Assembly: GCA_023457935.1 (NCBI GenBank)
Contig: JAEXBA010000096.1
Location: forward strand, 1-14,381
Length of the DNA: 14,381 nucleotides
Direction: 5' to 3'
From: Bacteroidota bacterium
GTDB taxonomy: Bacteria; Bacteroidota; Bacteroidia; Flavobacteriales; Weeksellaceae
Below, one piece after another: positions 1 to 6,392 of this stretch. Position numbers and translations under genes: made by a program. The notes beneath the pieces are model-generated. The model made no database searches. It saw nothing but the letters and a program-made list of their open reading frames with translations, and was not told the origin of the DNA. Each line of letters starts with the position of its first letter. Position 1 is the stretch's first letter.

Positions 1-461
1 GAAATACCGCCTTTAAGTTGGTTGAGGGCCACCTTGCGGGAAGCTTCATTTTCAGAAGCAATCAAGTCGGCAATGGATTCTGCCTGAGCAAGGTCGATAC
101 GTCCGTTCATAAAGGCGCGCATGGTGAATTCACCGGCTTTCGCCATTCTCGCACCGTTTTTAATGAGTGCTTCCAGGATTTTTTTGGCAATATGCGGTGA
201 ACCGTGAAAGGATATTTCAACTGAATCTTCAGCGGTAAAAGTCTTTGGTGCCCGGAATACCGAAACCATTACTTCATCCACCGTTTCTTCACCGTCTTTA
301 ATAAAACCATAATGAACGGTATGCGAATCTGCTTTTACGAGATTTTTACCTTCAAAAATTCTGTTTACAACCGAAAAGGATTCGGTACCCGAAACTCTGA
401 TAATTCCGATGGCTCCTACTCCGTTGGCCGTTGCTAAAGCGCAGATGGTATCCTGATTCAT
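1..461 (-). CDS. mnmE: tRNA-modification GTPase MnmE, N-terminal part (runs off window)
   Basis: MnmE works with MnmG to install the (carboxymethyl)aminomethyl group on U34 of several tRNAs; it binds GTP and a folate one-carbon donor. Only the first 153 codons are present; the gene continues left of base 1. Reading down from 461, the protein begins MNQDTICALATANG and then GAIGIIRVSG, the hallmark opening of the family. It continues with HTVHYGFI (about residues 50-57), a SFHGSPHIAKKILE segment, GEFTMRAFMNGRIDLAQAE (about 118-136) and ADLIASENEASRKVAL. These belong to the N-terminal folate-binding domain and the start of the helical domain. The GTPase G-motifs and the C-terminal Cys lie outside the window. 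The ATG at 461-459 fits the family start exactly. A -7 promoter box ends 4 bases upstream, so the message may be leaderless. Identification is by recognised conserved motifs. Confidence 0.95.
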   Translation of the reverse strand, partial: MNQDTICALATANGVGAIGIIRVSGTESFSVVNRIFEGKNLVKADSHTVHYGFIKDGEETVDEVMVSVFRAPKTFTAEDSVEISFHGSPHIAKKILEALIKNGARMAKAGEFTMRAFMNGRIDLAQAESIADLIASENEASRKVALNQLKGGI

Positions 462-465
462 GCCG

Positions 466-473
466 CAAAGTTA
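466..473 (-). promoter_or_regulatory. Bacteroidota -7 box for mnmE
   Basis: Read on the minus strand this is TAACTTTG, a perfect match to the Bacteroidota -7 consensus TAnnTTTG. Only four bases separate it from the mnmE ATG, so transcription should start at or within a base or two of the start codon. No clear TTG -33 element is seen at the expected 19-21 base spacing. Confidence 0.6.
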
Positions 474-615
474 CGAAAAACAAGGTGACCACTATTTCTC
501 TTTTTTAGGAATGAATACCGCAGCTGAATACATTTTCAGAATTTCGTTTTTGTTTTACAACCTTTTGCTGCGCATGCATAAGAACCGTAAGATTAGGATA
601 TATTCGCGCTGAAAA

Positions 616-918
616 ATGTTAACAGCAATGAGCAAAACTCATCTTATAAAAGCCAATAAAATATTCAGCCGTGAAGACCGCGAGCTGTTGAAATCCCTGA
701 ACGCCACTCTTTCTTTAGATGTTTTGATTCTGGATAATGAACACGTTCTTACAAACAGAAGAGCTTTCAGGAAAATAAAAAAAGACAGCACCCATAAAAA
801 CCTGATCACCGGTTTCGCGGAAAAACTTAAGAATCAGTTTGGAAACGGCATTAAACTAAGAATTGTAAAAACCGCCGACTGCCACGACTTCATTCTTGAA
901 AAAATAAACTTTAACTGA
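616..918 (+). CDS. Small protein of unknown function (100 or 96 residues)
   Basis: I do not recognise this protein. It is soluble, rich in Lys and Arg, with no signal peptide or membrane segment. After MSKTHLIKANKIFSREDREL it has a hydrophobic stretch LSLDVLILDNEH and a Lys-rich middle (FRKIKKDSTHKNL), then IKLRIVKTADCHDF near the end, which could be an alternating strand/helix fold. Two starts are possible: the ATG at 616 and another at 628, which gives 96 residues beginning MSKTHL; neither has a Shine-Dalgarno sequence, as is normal here. It is followed after a few bases by a strong hairpin terminator shared with the convergent peptidase gene. Codon use looks like that of its neighbours and no longer frame competes with it, so it is probably a real gene, but this is inference. 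Confidence 0.6.
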   Translation: MLTAMSKTHLIKANKIFSREDRELLKSLNATLSLDVLILDNEHVLTNRRAFRKIKKDSTHKNLITGFAEKLKNQFGNGIKLRIVKTADCHDFILEKINFN

Positions 919-919
919 T

Positions 920-950
920 AAAAAATGGCTGCCTTCGGGCAGCCATTGCT
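920..950. terminator. Bidirectional rho-independent terminator, TTCG loop
   Basis: A perfect 10-bp stem (924-933 pairs with 938-947; AATGGCTGCC / GGCAGCCATT) closes on the very stable TTCG tetraloop at 934-937. It lies between two convergent genes. On the minus strand the hairpin is followed directly by a run of T (bases 925-920 on the plus strand are A), which makes it a strong terminator for the aminopeptidase gene. On the plus strand the tail GCTATTTT is weaker but still U-rich. Confidence 0.9.
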
Positions 951-953
951 ATT

Positions 954-2726
954 TTACAGCGGTTGAACGAGTTTCAGGAACCATTCCTTAACCTCGCCCT
1001 CTAGGTCATGCTCCAGTTTCTGGCGGCACCAGTCATGGTATTTGTTAAGCCATTCAACTTCTTCTTCAGAAAGCATGTCTTTTACGATGGTATCTGTAAA
1101 GAACGGACAAACCGTCAGGGTTTCAAACTCGTAAAAAGTCCCTGAAACTGTTGTAGTAGCTTCCTTCACTGCCACAAGGTTCTCGTGGCGGATGCCGTAT
1201 TCGTTCTCCACATAAAATCCCGGTTCATTACTGCAGACCATTCCCGGAAGCAAATCCTGAGCATTCATATCCTTGCGGATATTCTGCGGCCCTTCATGCA
1301 CATTCATAAAACTTCCTACGCCGTGCCCGGTTCCGTGCGCATAATCTTTTCCGTTCATCCAAAGCGGAAGACGCGCAATGGCATCAAGATGCACGCCTTT
1401 TGTGCCTTTCGGAAACTTCACCATCGACAGACGGATCATTCCCTGCAGCACCAAAGTAGAATCTCTTTTAAACTCGTCAGAAACTGCTCCCAAAGCCAAA
1501 GTTCTGGTAATATCAGTGGTTCCTTCAAGATACTGTCCGCCCGAATCCACCAGAATACTGCCGCTGTTGCTCACATCCTTGCTTCCCTCTTTTTTAGCGG
1601 AATAATGCACAATCGCACCATTTCCCTGGTAACCGACAATCGGATTGAAGCTGTCGCCCACGAAATTCTTACTCGCCTTTCTGAAACCGTGAAGCTTTTC
1701 CCCGATGGTATATTCAGTCATTTCCTCTTTTCCTGCCTGATGCGTCAGCCAGTACAGAAAATTCACCATTGCAACACCGTCGCGCTGCATTACGGTGCGG
1801 AATCCCTCAAGCTCTGTTTCATTTTTCTGGGCTTTCATCAGATTTCCGGGAACGGGCGCCTTAATAAAGGTGTTGTCTGCTGCCAAGGCGTCAAAAACCG
1901 ACTGATTGGTGTTCGGAGAGATCAGAATTTTTTCGTTCTTAATGGTTTTCAGATGACTGAAAAATTCATCATAAGGCATCATTTTCACTCCGGCTTCATC
2001 GAGCTGTTTTCTTGCTTCCGGCTGAAGTTTTTCAAGGTCTACAAACAGTATGGCTTCATTTTTCGTCATGATAATATAACCCAGGAAAACCGGATTCGAC
2101 TGTACATCACTGCCCCGAAGATTAAGAGTCCACGCAACATCATCCAAGCTGGAAATAATATGTACGGATGCTTCCTGATCTTCCATTTTCTGTCCGATGG
2201 CCAGCAGTTTTTCCTGAACAGATTTTCCGGCTCTTTCAACGGGATGTACAAACACAGGATTCTTTTTTCCCTGCAGTGTTCTTTCCGTCCAGAGTTCCTT
2301 TAATAACGGTTGATCTACTACTTTGATATTTTTGGAAGCAAGCTTCTGCTCCAGCAGTTCCCAGTTGGTATTCGCGGTAGCCAGTGCATTTACGGCAACT
2401 GTACCGTTTTCGGGAATTTCGCTCTTGATCCAGTCGATATAGTTGGGCGTTCCTTCAACACCGTCTTTCATCAGTTCAATTCCCGAACCTTCCAGTTCTG
2501 CCGGTGCCTGAACAAAATATCGGCCATCCGTCCACAGTGCAGCTTTATTCTGCGTTACCACAGCAAATCCTGCGGAACCCGTGAAACCTGTCAGCCAAGC
2601 TCTTTCCAGCCATTCTTCCGGAAGATATTCGCTCATGTGAGGATCTGCAGAATAGACGATAAAAGCATCAATATTTTCTTTTTTCATCTGCTCCTGAAGC
2701 AGGGAAACTTTTTCTTTTGAAGTCAT
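954..2726 (-). CDS. Xaa-Pro aminopeptidase (aminopeptidase P, family M24B, long form)
   Basis: This is a metallopeptidase that removes an N-terminal residue preceding proline. At 590 residues it is the long, three-domain form typified by cytosolic XPNPEP1, not the roughly 440-residue E. coli PepP. Two creatinase-like N-terminal domains (about 1-300; FTGSAG and WTDGRYF at 48-71) precede the pita-bread catalytic domain (about 310-540). The five metal ligands are visible: D394 (LVDSGG), D405 (TTDITRT), H468 (HGTGHGVG), E501 (NEPGFY) and E515 (RHENL). Their spacing matches the human enzyme to within one residue. The proton-shuttle and substrate histidines appear to be H374 (IVHYS), H464 and H477 (VHEGP). 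There is no signal peptide, so the enzyme should be cytoplasmic. The ATG at 2726 lies about 14 bases below a predicted transcription start. The gene is intact, divergent from the PAS kinase, and ends in the terminator at 920-950. Confidence 0.95.
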   Translation of the reverse strand: MTSKEKVSLLQEQMKKENIDAFIVYSADPHMSEYLPEEWLERAWLTGFTGSAGFAVVTQNKAALWTDGRYFVQAPAELEGSGIELMKDGVEGTPNYIDWIKSEIPENGTVAVNALATANTNWELLEQKLASKNIKVVDQPLLKELWTERTLQGKKNPVFVHPVERAGKSVQEKLLAIGQKMEDQEASVHIISSLDDVAWTLNLRGSDVQSNPVFLGYIIMTKNEAILFVDLEKLQPEARKQLDEAGVKMMPYDEFFSHLKTIKNEKILISPNTNQSVFDALAADNTFIKAPVPGNLMKAQKNETELEGFRTVMQRDGVAMVNFLYWLTHQAGKEEMTEYTIGEKLHGFRKASKNFVGDSFNPIVGYQGNGAIVHYSAKKEGSKDVSNSGSILVDSGGQYLEGTTDITRTLALGAVSDEFKRDSTLVLQGMIRLSMVKFPKGTKGVHLDAIARLPLWMNGKDYAHGTGHGVGSFMNVHEGPQNIRKDMNAQDLLPGMVCSNEPGFYVENEYGIRHENLVAVKEATTTVSGTFYEFETLTVCPFFTDTIVKDMLSEEEVEWLNKYHDWCRQKLEHDLEGEVKEWFLKLVQPL

Positions 2727-2745
2727 TATAGTTGTTTAAGGAAGC

Positions 2746-2777
2746 TAAAATTACGAAAAATCATTATCCTGAACAAA
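2746..2777 (-). promoter_or_regulatory. Promoter of the aminopeptidase gene
   Basis: On the minus strand a -33 element TTTG (2777-2774) is separated by exactly 20 bases from a -7 box TAATTTTA (2753-2746), one mismatch from the Bacteroidota consensus TAnnTTTG. This leaves a leader of about 14 bases before the ATG at 2726. The bases upstream of and into the -7 box (TTTTTCGTAA) are shared with the mnmE promoter. Confidence 0.6.
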
Positions 2778-2866
2778 AGCGTAGTTCTAACTTCCAGTGT
2801 GTAAAAGTATTTCAGGATTTTATAAAGACGGCCCGATAAATTTTCACAATTTTGTAAACTGCACGA

Positions 2867-2884
2867 ACTTCATGTATTTGAAGT
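2867..2884 (+). promoter_or_regulatory. Operator-like dyad over the putative histidine kinase promoter
   Basis: A perfect inverted repeat ACTTCA-N6-TGAAGT sits 37 bases upstream of the kinase ATG. It overlaps a weak -7-like box TGTATTTG (2873-2880), which has a TTTG 18 bases upstream at 2851-2854. The position would suit a repressor or autoregulatory site. The promoter itself is only a partial match, so the assignment is tentative. Confidence 0.3.
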
Positions 2885-2921
2885 GCATTACCCATTCAAT
2901 ACGTAACTGATTTTCGAAAAA

Positions 2922-5174
2922 ATGAAAAACTACATCAGGAACAATGTTTCGTTCGATTCGCTGTCTACCATATTTGTTCAGGCGCCCGTGGCACTTGGCT
3001 TTCTGAAAGGCGAAAACCTGATTATTGAAGCCGCCAACCCGCAGATTCTGGAAGTTTGGGGCAAAACCGATGAGGTCATCGGGAAACCGCTTATCGAAGG
3101 ACTTCCGGAACTTGAGGGACAGATTTTTATCGATCTGCTGCAGGAAGTACTCCGGACCGGCGAAATCTACAAAGGAAATAAGGCAAGCGTTTTTTTGGTG
3201 CGGAACGGCGTCTACGGTGAATGCTTCTTTGACTTCATCTATGCACCGGTTTTCGATCCTGAAGAAGGCAAAATTACCGGTGTGAGTATTGTTGCGACCG
3301 AAGTAACCGACCAGATTGAAGCGCAGAGAAGACTTGACGAAAGCAATTTCCGCTACAAGGAGCTCCTCAACAATTCCGATTATTCTACTGCCGTTTACAG
3401 AGGAAAAGACCTTGTTATTGAGTTCGCCAACGATGAAATGCTTAAAACATGGGGAAAAGATGCCTCCGTACGGGGCAGAAAACTGGAAGATGCACTTCCC
3501 GAACTCAAAGGCCAGCCCTTCGTCTCTATTCTTAAGAATATTTTAGATACCGGAGTGGGTTATCATGCAGCAGAAGACCGCGTTGATCTCGTGGTGGACG
3601 GAAGACTGCAGACATTCTACTTTAATTTCTCCTACAAACCGCTGAAAAATCCTGAGGGCGAAGTATATGCCATCCTGAATGATGCCGTAAATGTTACCGA
3701 ACTTGTTACCTCCCGCAAAAAGGCGCTGGAAAATGAAGCGCTGCTGAAGTCCTTTATGGAAAGTGTACCGATGGCCGTGAGCGTGATGGAAGGTCCGTCT
3801 TACCGGATCATGATTTCCAACGATGCTACCACCAAGATCTGGGGCGGAAATCCCAACCGTATCGGAATGCCGATTGCTGTTGCGTATCCCGGAATTGAAG
3901 ATATGGAAATTTTCCAGCATCTTGAGAAAGCGCGGAAAACAAAACAGCGCATTATGGTGAAAGAACACGAAATTAATAATGAGGACGGGCAACATTTTGT
4001 GAACTTCATCCTGAATCCGCTGATGGATGAGAATGGCGAAGTAACGCACATTATTTCGATTACCTATGAAGTTACAGAAGAAATGGCAGTCAAGAAAATG
4101 CTCAGCGAAAATGAACAGCGTTTCCGCAGTCTGGCCAACAGTATGCCGCAGTTTGTATGGACGGCTGACAAAGACGGCAATATTGATTTCTTTAACGATA
4201 AATGGTATGAATACACGCATTTCGACCGCTCATTATCCGGGAACAGAAACTTTGAAAAAGTGCTGCATCCTGATCATCTGGAAAAAACCAAAACGCTTTG
4301 GGCAGAAAGTATTGAAAAAGGCAGACAGTTTGAAATGGAGTATCTTTTCCGGGATTACGATAATCCCGGAAACTACCGCTGGTTCCTTGGCCGGGCTGTT
4401 CAGATTAAAGACTCTGAAGGAAATGCCGTTCAGTGGGTGGGAACCTGTACCGATATTGACGAATTCAAACAGCTGCAGAAACAGAAGGACAGCTTCCTGG
4501 GAATTGCCAGCCACGAACTGAAAACGCCTTTAACCAGTCTGAAGCTTTATGCGCAGTTCATTGAAAAAAATCTGCGTAAAGAAGGTGACAGCAAAAACGC
4601 TGAAGTGGCCAAAAAAATGGATGTTCAGATCAACAAACTTACTTCTCTCATCACCGATCTGCTGGATGTTACCAAAATCCAGAACGGCAAACTGCAGCTT
4701 AACAAAACCGATTTTGATGTGGACCAGATGATTGATGACGTCGTAGAAGAACAGCAGATGAACAGCCGTCATAAGTTAACCGTTGAAAAAGAAAAAATAG
4801 GTACCGCATTTGGCGATCCTCACAGGATTTCCCAGGTTCTTACCAACCTCATCAATAATGCCATAAAGTACTCTCCGGCAGCTGAGGAAGTGCTGATTAC
4901 CGTGAAAAAAGAGAATGAAAATATCTGTTTCTGCGTGAAAGATTACGGAATAGGAGTTTCGGCAGACAACAGGGAAAAAATATTCGATCAGTATTACCGT
5001 GTGAGCGGAACGAAGGAGCATACCTTTCCCGGGTTGGGACTTGGACTCTTCATCTCTTCGGAAATCATCAAGCGCAGAAACGGCAAAATCTATGTGAACG
5101 ATGTTGAAGGCGCCGGAACGGAAGTCTGTTTCGAAATTCCGGTGACAGACGAACCTGACACTGCTGTCAGCTGA
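2922..5174 (+). CDS. PAS-domain sensor histidine kinase (four PAS domains, soluble)
   Basis: This two-component sensor kinase autophosphorylates on a histidine and passes the phosphate to a response regulator that is not in this window. At 750 residues, domains in order are PAS 1 (about 15-133), PAS 2 (about 143-262), PAS 3 (about 273-388), PAS 4 (about 397-514), a HisKA dimerisation domain (about 521-590) and a HATPase_c domain (about 625-742). The H-box is FLGIASHELKTPLTSL with phospho-acceptor H531; the N-box is NLINNAIKYS (641-651), the G1 box DYGIGV (674-679) and the G2 box GLGLGLF (704-710). All catalytic boxes are intact. There is no membrane segment, so it should sense a cytoplasmic signal, unknown from sequence. 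PAS 1-3 are clearly related to each other (shared WG and ...LPEL motifs), while PAS 4 is of a different type with WTADKDGNIDFFNDKW. The gene is alone in its transcription unit and divergent from the peptidase. It is an orphan kinase. Confidence 0.95.
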   Translation: MKNYIRNNVSFDSLSTIFVQAPVALGFLKGENLIIEAANPQILEVWGKTDEVIGKPLIEGLPELEGQIFIDLLQEVLRTGEIYKGNKASVFLVRNGVYGECFFDFIYAPVFDPEEGKITGVSIVATEVTDQIEAQRRLDESNFRYKELLNNSDYSTAVYRGKDLVIEFANDEMLKTWGKDASVRGRKLEDALPELKGQPFVSILKNILDTGVGYHAAEDRVDLVVDGRLQTFYFNFSYKPLKNPEGEVYAILNDAVNVTELVTSRKKALENEALLKSFMESVPMAVSVMEGPSYRIMISNDATTKIWGGNPNRIGMPIAVAYPGIEDMEIFQHLEKARKTKQRIMVKEHEINNEDGQHFVNFILNPLMDENGEVTHIISITYEVTEEMAVKKMLSENEQRFRSLANSMPQFVWTADKDGNIDFFNDKWYEYTHFDRSLSGNRNFEKVLHPDHLEKTKTLWAESIEKGRQFEMEYLFRDYDNPGNYRWFLGRAVQIKDSEGNAVQWVGTCTDIDEFKQLQKQKDSFLGIASHELKTPLTSLKLYAQFIEKNLRKEGDSKNAEVAKKMDVQINKLTSLITDLLDVTKIQNGKLQLNKTDFDVDQMIDDVVEEQQMNSRHKLTVEKEKIGTAFGDPHRISQVLTNLINNAIKYSPAAEEVLITVKKENENICFCVKDYGIGVSADNREKIFDQYYRVSGTKEHTFPGLGLGLFISSEIIKRRNGKIYVNDVEGAGTEVCFEIPVTDEPDTAVS

Positions 5175-5193
5175 TAACTGTCATTAATAAACA

Positions 5194-5224
5194 CTGATAA
5201 TCATTCAAAAAAATTGTACTTTTG
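5194..5224 (+). promoter_or_regulatory. Promoter of tRNA-Leu
   Basis: A perfect -7 box TACTTTTG (5217-5224) lies 20 bases after a CTG (5194-5196) that approximates the TTG -33 element. The box ends 7 bases before the first base of the mature tRNA, so the primary transcript would start almost at its 5' end. The 16-base string ending in this box (AAAAAATTGTACTTTT) recurs before the nuclease gene at about 10434-10449. Confidence 0.65.
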
Positions 5225-5231
5225 TACTGTC

Positions 5232-5313
5232 GCCCGGATGGTGAAATTGGTAGACACGCTCGTTTCAGGTGCGAGTGCCCACAAGCTTGCAGGTTCGAGT
5301 CCTGTTCCGGGCA
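5232..5313 (+). tRNA. tRNA-Leu, anticodon CAG
   Basis: This folds as a class II tRNA. The acceptor stem is GCCCGGA (5232-5238) paired with TCCGGGC (5306-5312), with discriminator base A at 5313. The D-arm contains GGTAGACAC. The anticodon stem CTCGT/GCGAG encloses the 7-base loop TTCAGGT, giving anticodon CAG, which reads the Leu codon CTG. A long variable arm follows (TGCCCACAAGCTT), as expected of tRNA-Leu. The T-arm GCAGG-TTCGAGT-CCTGT is intact. Genomic bases after the discriminator are CCT, so the CCA end is not encoded and must be added by nucleotidyltransferase. It has its own promoter and terminator. Confidence 0.97.
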
Positions 5314-5321
5314 CCTTTCAG

Positions 5322-5354
5322 CAGGTTTCGGTTTTCCGGAACCTGTTTCTCTTT
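5322..5354 (+). terminator. Rho-independent terminator after tRNA-Leu
   Basis: A 10-bp stem (5322-5331 with 5336-5345; CAGGTTTCGG / CCGGAACCTG, one T-G wobble) closes on a TTTT loop. It is followed by the U-rich tail TTTCTCTTTT. It begins 9 bases after the tRNA and would separate it from the AraC-type gene. Confidence 0.85.
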
Positions 5355-5387
5355 TAATTCCTTTAAATTTCCACGGACAGAAATACT

Positions 5388-5395
5388 TATCTTTA
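5388..5395 (+). promoter_or_regulatory. Possible -7 box of the AraC-type regulator gene
   Basis: TATCTTTA matches TAnnTTTG at all but the last position and ends four bases before the ATG at 5400, so the transcript would be leaderless or nearly so. No TTG is seen at the -33 spacing. Because the tRNA terminator intervenes, the gene needs a promoter in this stretch. Confidence 0.4.
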
Positions 5396-5399
5396 CGAC

Positions 5400-6224
5400 A
5401 TGCAGACTCAGTTTAAGGTTCGCCAACAAAGCAGTTCAGATTTTTCAGCAGATTACAGTGATCCGCTGTATCATATCTTTCTGCTGAATGGAACCGGAAA
5501 GCTCTGGATTGATCTCGTAGAATATGAGTTTGAGGGAAAAACAGCCATTTTCAGTTCACCGTACCAGAATATCAGGATTGAAATTCAAGAGGAAACTCCC
5601 TTAAAGATCATCGATTTCCACGGGGACTTTTACTGTATTGAATATCATAAAAAAGAAGTCGCCTGTAACGGACTGCTTTTCAACAACATTTATCTGTATC
5701 CGAATGTTTCGCTTGATGAGAAAACCTTTGCTGAACTGAGCGATATTTTTGAGAAAATCCAGAAAATCAACCCAACGGAAAATTTTTCTGATGCTGTGCT
5801 GAAATCCTATCTTCAGCTTGTTCTTGCAATTTCCAGCCGTGAGAAAAGCAAAATTCTTGATGAAAAACAAATTGAAACCGTTGATTTTGAGGAACTGAAA
5901 ACTTTTCAGAGCTTAGTGGAAGAGCATTTCAGAACAGAGAGAAGTCCGGCTTTTTATGCTGATCTGATGTATATTTCTCCGAACGCTTTAAGCAAAAAAA
6001 TTAAGAAAGAATTCCTGAAAACGCCATCGCAGATTATTCAGGAAAGAGTAATTCTGGAAGCTAAAAAACAGATTCATCTTACGCGGAAATCCATCAAGGA
6101 AGTTGCTGCGGAACTGAACTTTCAGGATGAATATTATTTCAGTAAATATTTCAAAAAGGCAACCGGTGTTTCGCCTACGCAGTTCCGAGAAGATGTCGGG
6201 ATTTCTGTGGTTGCAGATCTTTAA
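5400..6224 (+). CDS. AraC/XylS-family transcriptional regulator
   Basis: A 274-residue regulator with an N-terminal cupin-like sensing domain (about 10-100), an alpha-helical linker (about 105-150) and a C-terminal double helix-turn-helix (about 172-263). The DNA-binding part is typical: ADLMYISPNALSKKIKKEF is the first HTH, then SIKEVAAELNFQDEYYFSKYFKKATGVSPTQFR matches the AraC signature. Two cysteines, C79 (FYCIE) and C89 (VACNG), lie at the end of the sensing domain. Such AraC proteins usually act as dimers or monomers at promoters close to their own gene. The next gene, a DUF417/RclC-like membrane protein, is the likely target, by analogy with RclR and RclC of E. coli; this is inference. 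The ATG at 5400 follows a near-consensus -7 box. No clear terminator follows the gene, only a weak 5-bp hairpin. Confidence 0.9.
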   Translation: MQTQFKVRQQSSSDFSADYSDPLYHIFLLNGTGKLWIDLVEYEFEGKTAIFSSPYQNIRIEIQEETPLKIIDFHGDFYCIEYHKKEVACNGLLFNNIYLYPNVSLDEKTFAELSDIFEKIQKINPTENFSDAVLKSYLQLVLAISSREKSKILDEKQIETVDFEELKTFQSLVEEHFRTERSPAFYADLMYISPNALSKKIKKEFLKTPSQIIQERVILEAKKQIHLTRKSIKEVAAELNFQDEYYFSKYFKKATGVSPTQFREDVGISVVADL

Positions 6225-6281
6225 GCAAAAAAACACATGCTTCTTCCAAAATATTCCATTTTTCTGCAATGTGGGAAGCTG

Positions 6282-6289
6282 TAGTTTTG
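6282..6289 (+). promoter_or_regulatory. -7 box for the DUF417 gene
   Basis: TAGTTTTG is a perfect match to TAnnTTTG. No clear TTG -33 element is seen, which would be consistent with an activator-dependent promoter. The predicted transcript starts near 6295 and has an unusually long leader of about 100 bases, in contrast with the very short leaders of the other genes here. Confidence 0.5.
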
Positions 6290-6341
6290 CAGTGCAGTCA
6301 GGTTGAAATAGCACTGATAAAAAGTAAATGCTGCACTTTTC

Positions 6342-6376
6342 GCCTGCGGGTTTCCTTTTATAAGATTGCCGCAGGC
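6342..6376 (+). other. Leader hairpin upstream of the DUF417 gene
   Basis: GCCTGCGG (6342-6349) and CCGCAGGC (6369-6376) form a perfect 8-bp G+C-rich stem with a 19-base loop, followed by ATTTTAT. It lies between the predicted transcription start and the ATG at 6393. A second potential pairing, AGTGCAG (6291-6297) with CTGCACT (6331-6337), lies just upstream. It could be an attenuator or stabilising structure, or alternatively an end of the upstream AraC transcript. Confidence 0.45.
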
Positions 6377-6392
6377 ATTTTATACAGATATT

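Noticed and set aside
1185..2303. Open frame of 372 codons on the plus strand opposite the aminopeptidase gene
   Set aside because: It is antisense to a fully conserved M24B peptidase with all five metal ligands. Its translation has no recognisable pattern and is rich in His, Phe and Arg, as expected of a shadow frame.
3543..4220. Open frame of 225 codons on the minus strand within the histidine kinase gene
   Set aside because: Shadow of the PAS-coding region; the translation shows no domain and no promoter or terminator supports it.
5154..5175. CTGACA/TGTCAG hairpin at the end of the histidine kinase gene as a terminator
   Set aside because: Only six base pairs, lying within the coding end and without a T-run after it. 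Termination here is unproven.
5222..5416. Apparent coding frame across the tRNA-Leu region
   Set aside because: The frame runs through a perfectly folding tRNA-Leu and its terminator. Such peptides are a common artefact of tRNA-Leu genes.
6222..6246. AAGCA/TGCTT hairpin after the AraC-type gene as a terminator
   Set aside because: A five-base-pair A+T-containing stem with a ten-base loop and no T-tract is too weak to call.
6366..6392. TTG at 6366 as the start of the DUF417 protein
   Set aside because: It would add nine residues, and the TTG lies within the loop of the leader hairpin. The ATG at 6393 gives a family-like N-terminus without them.
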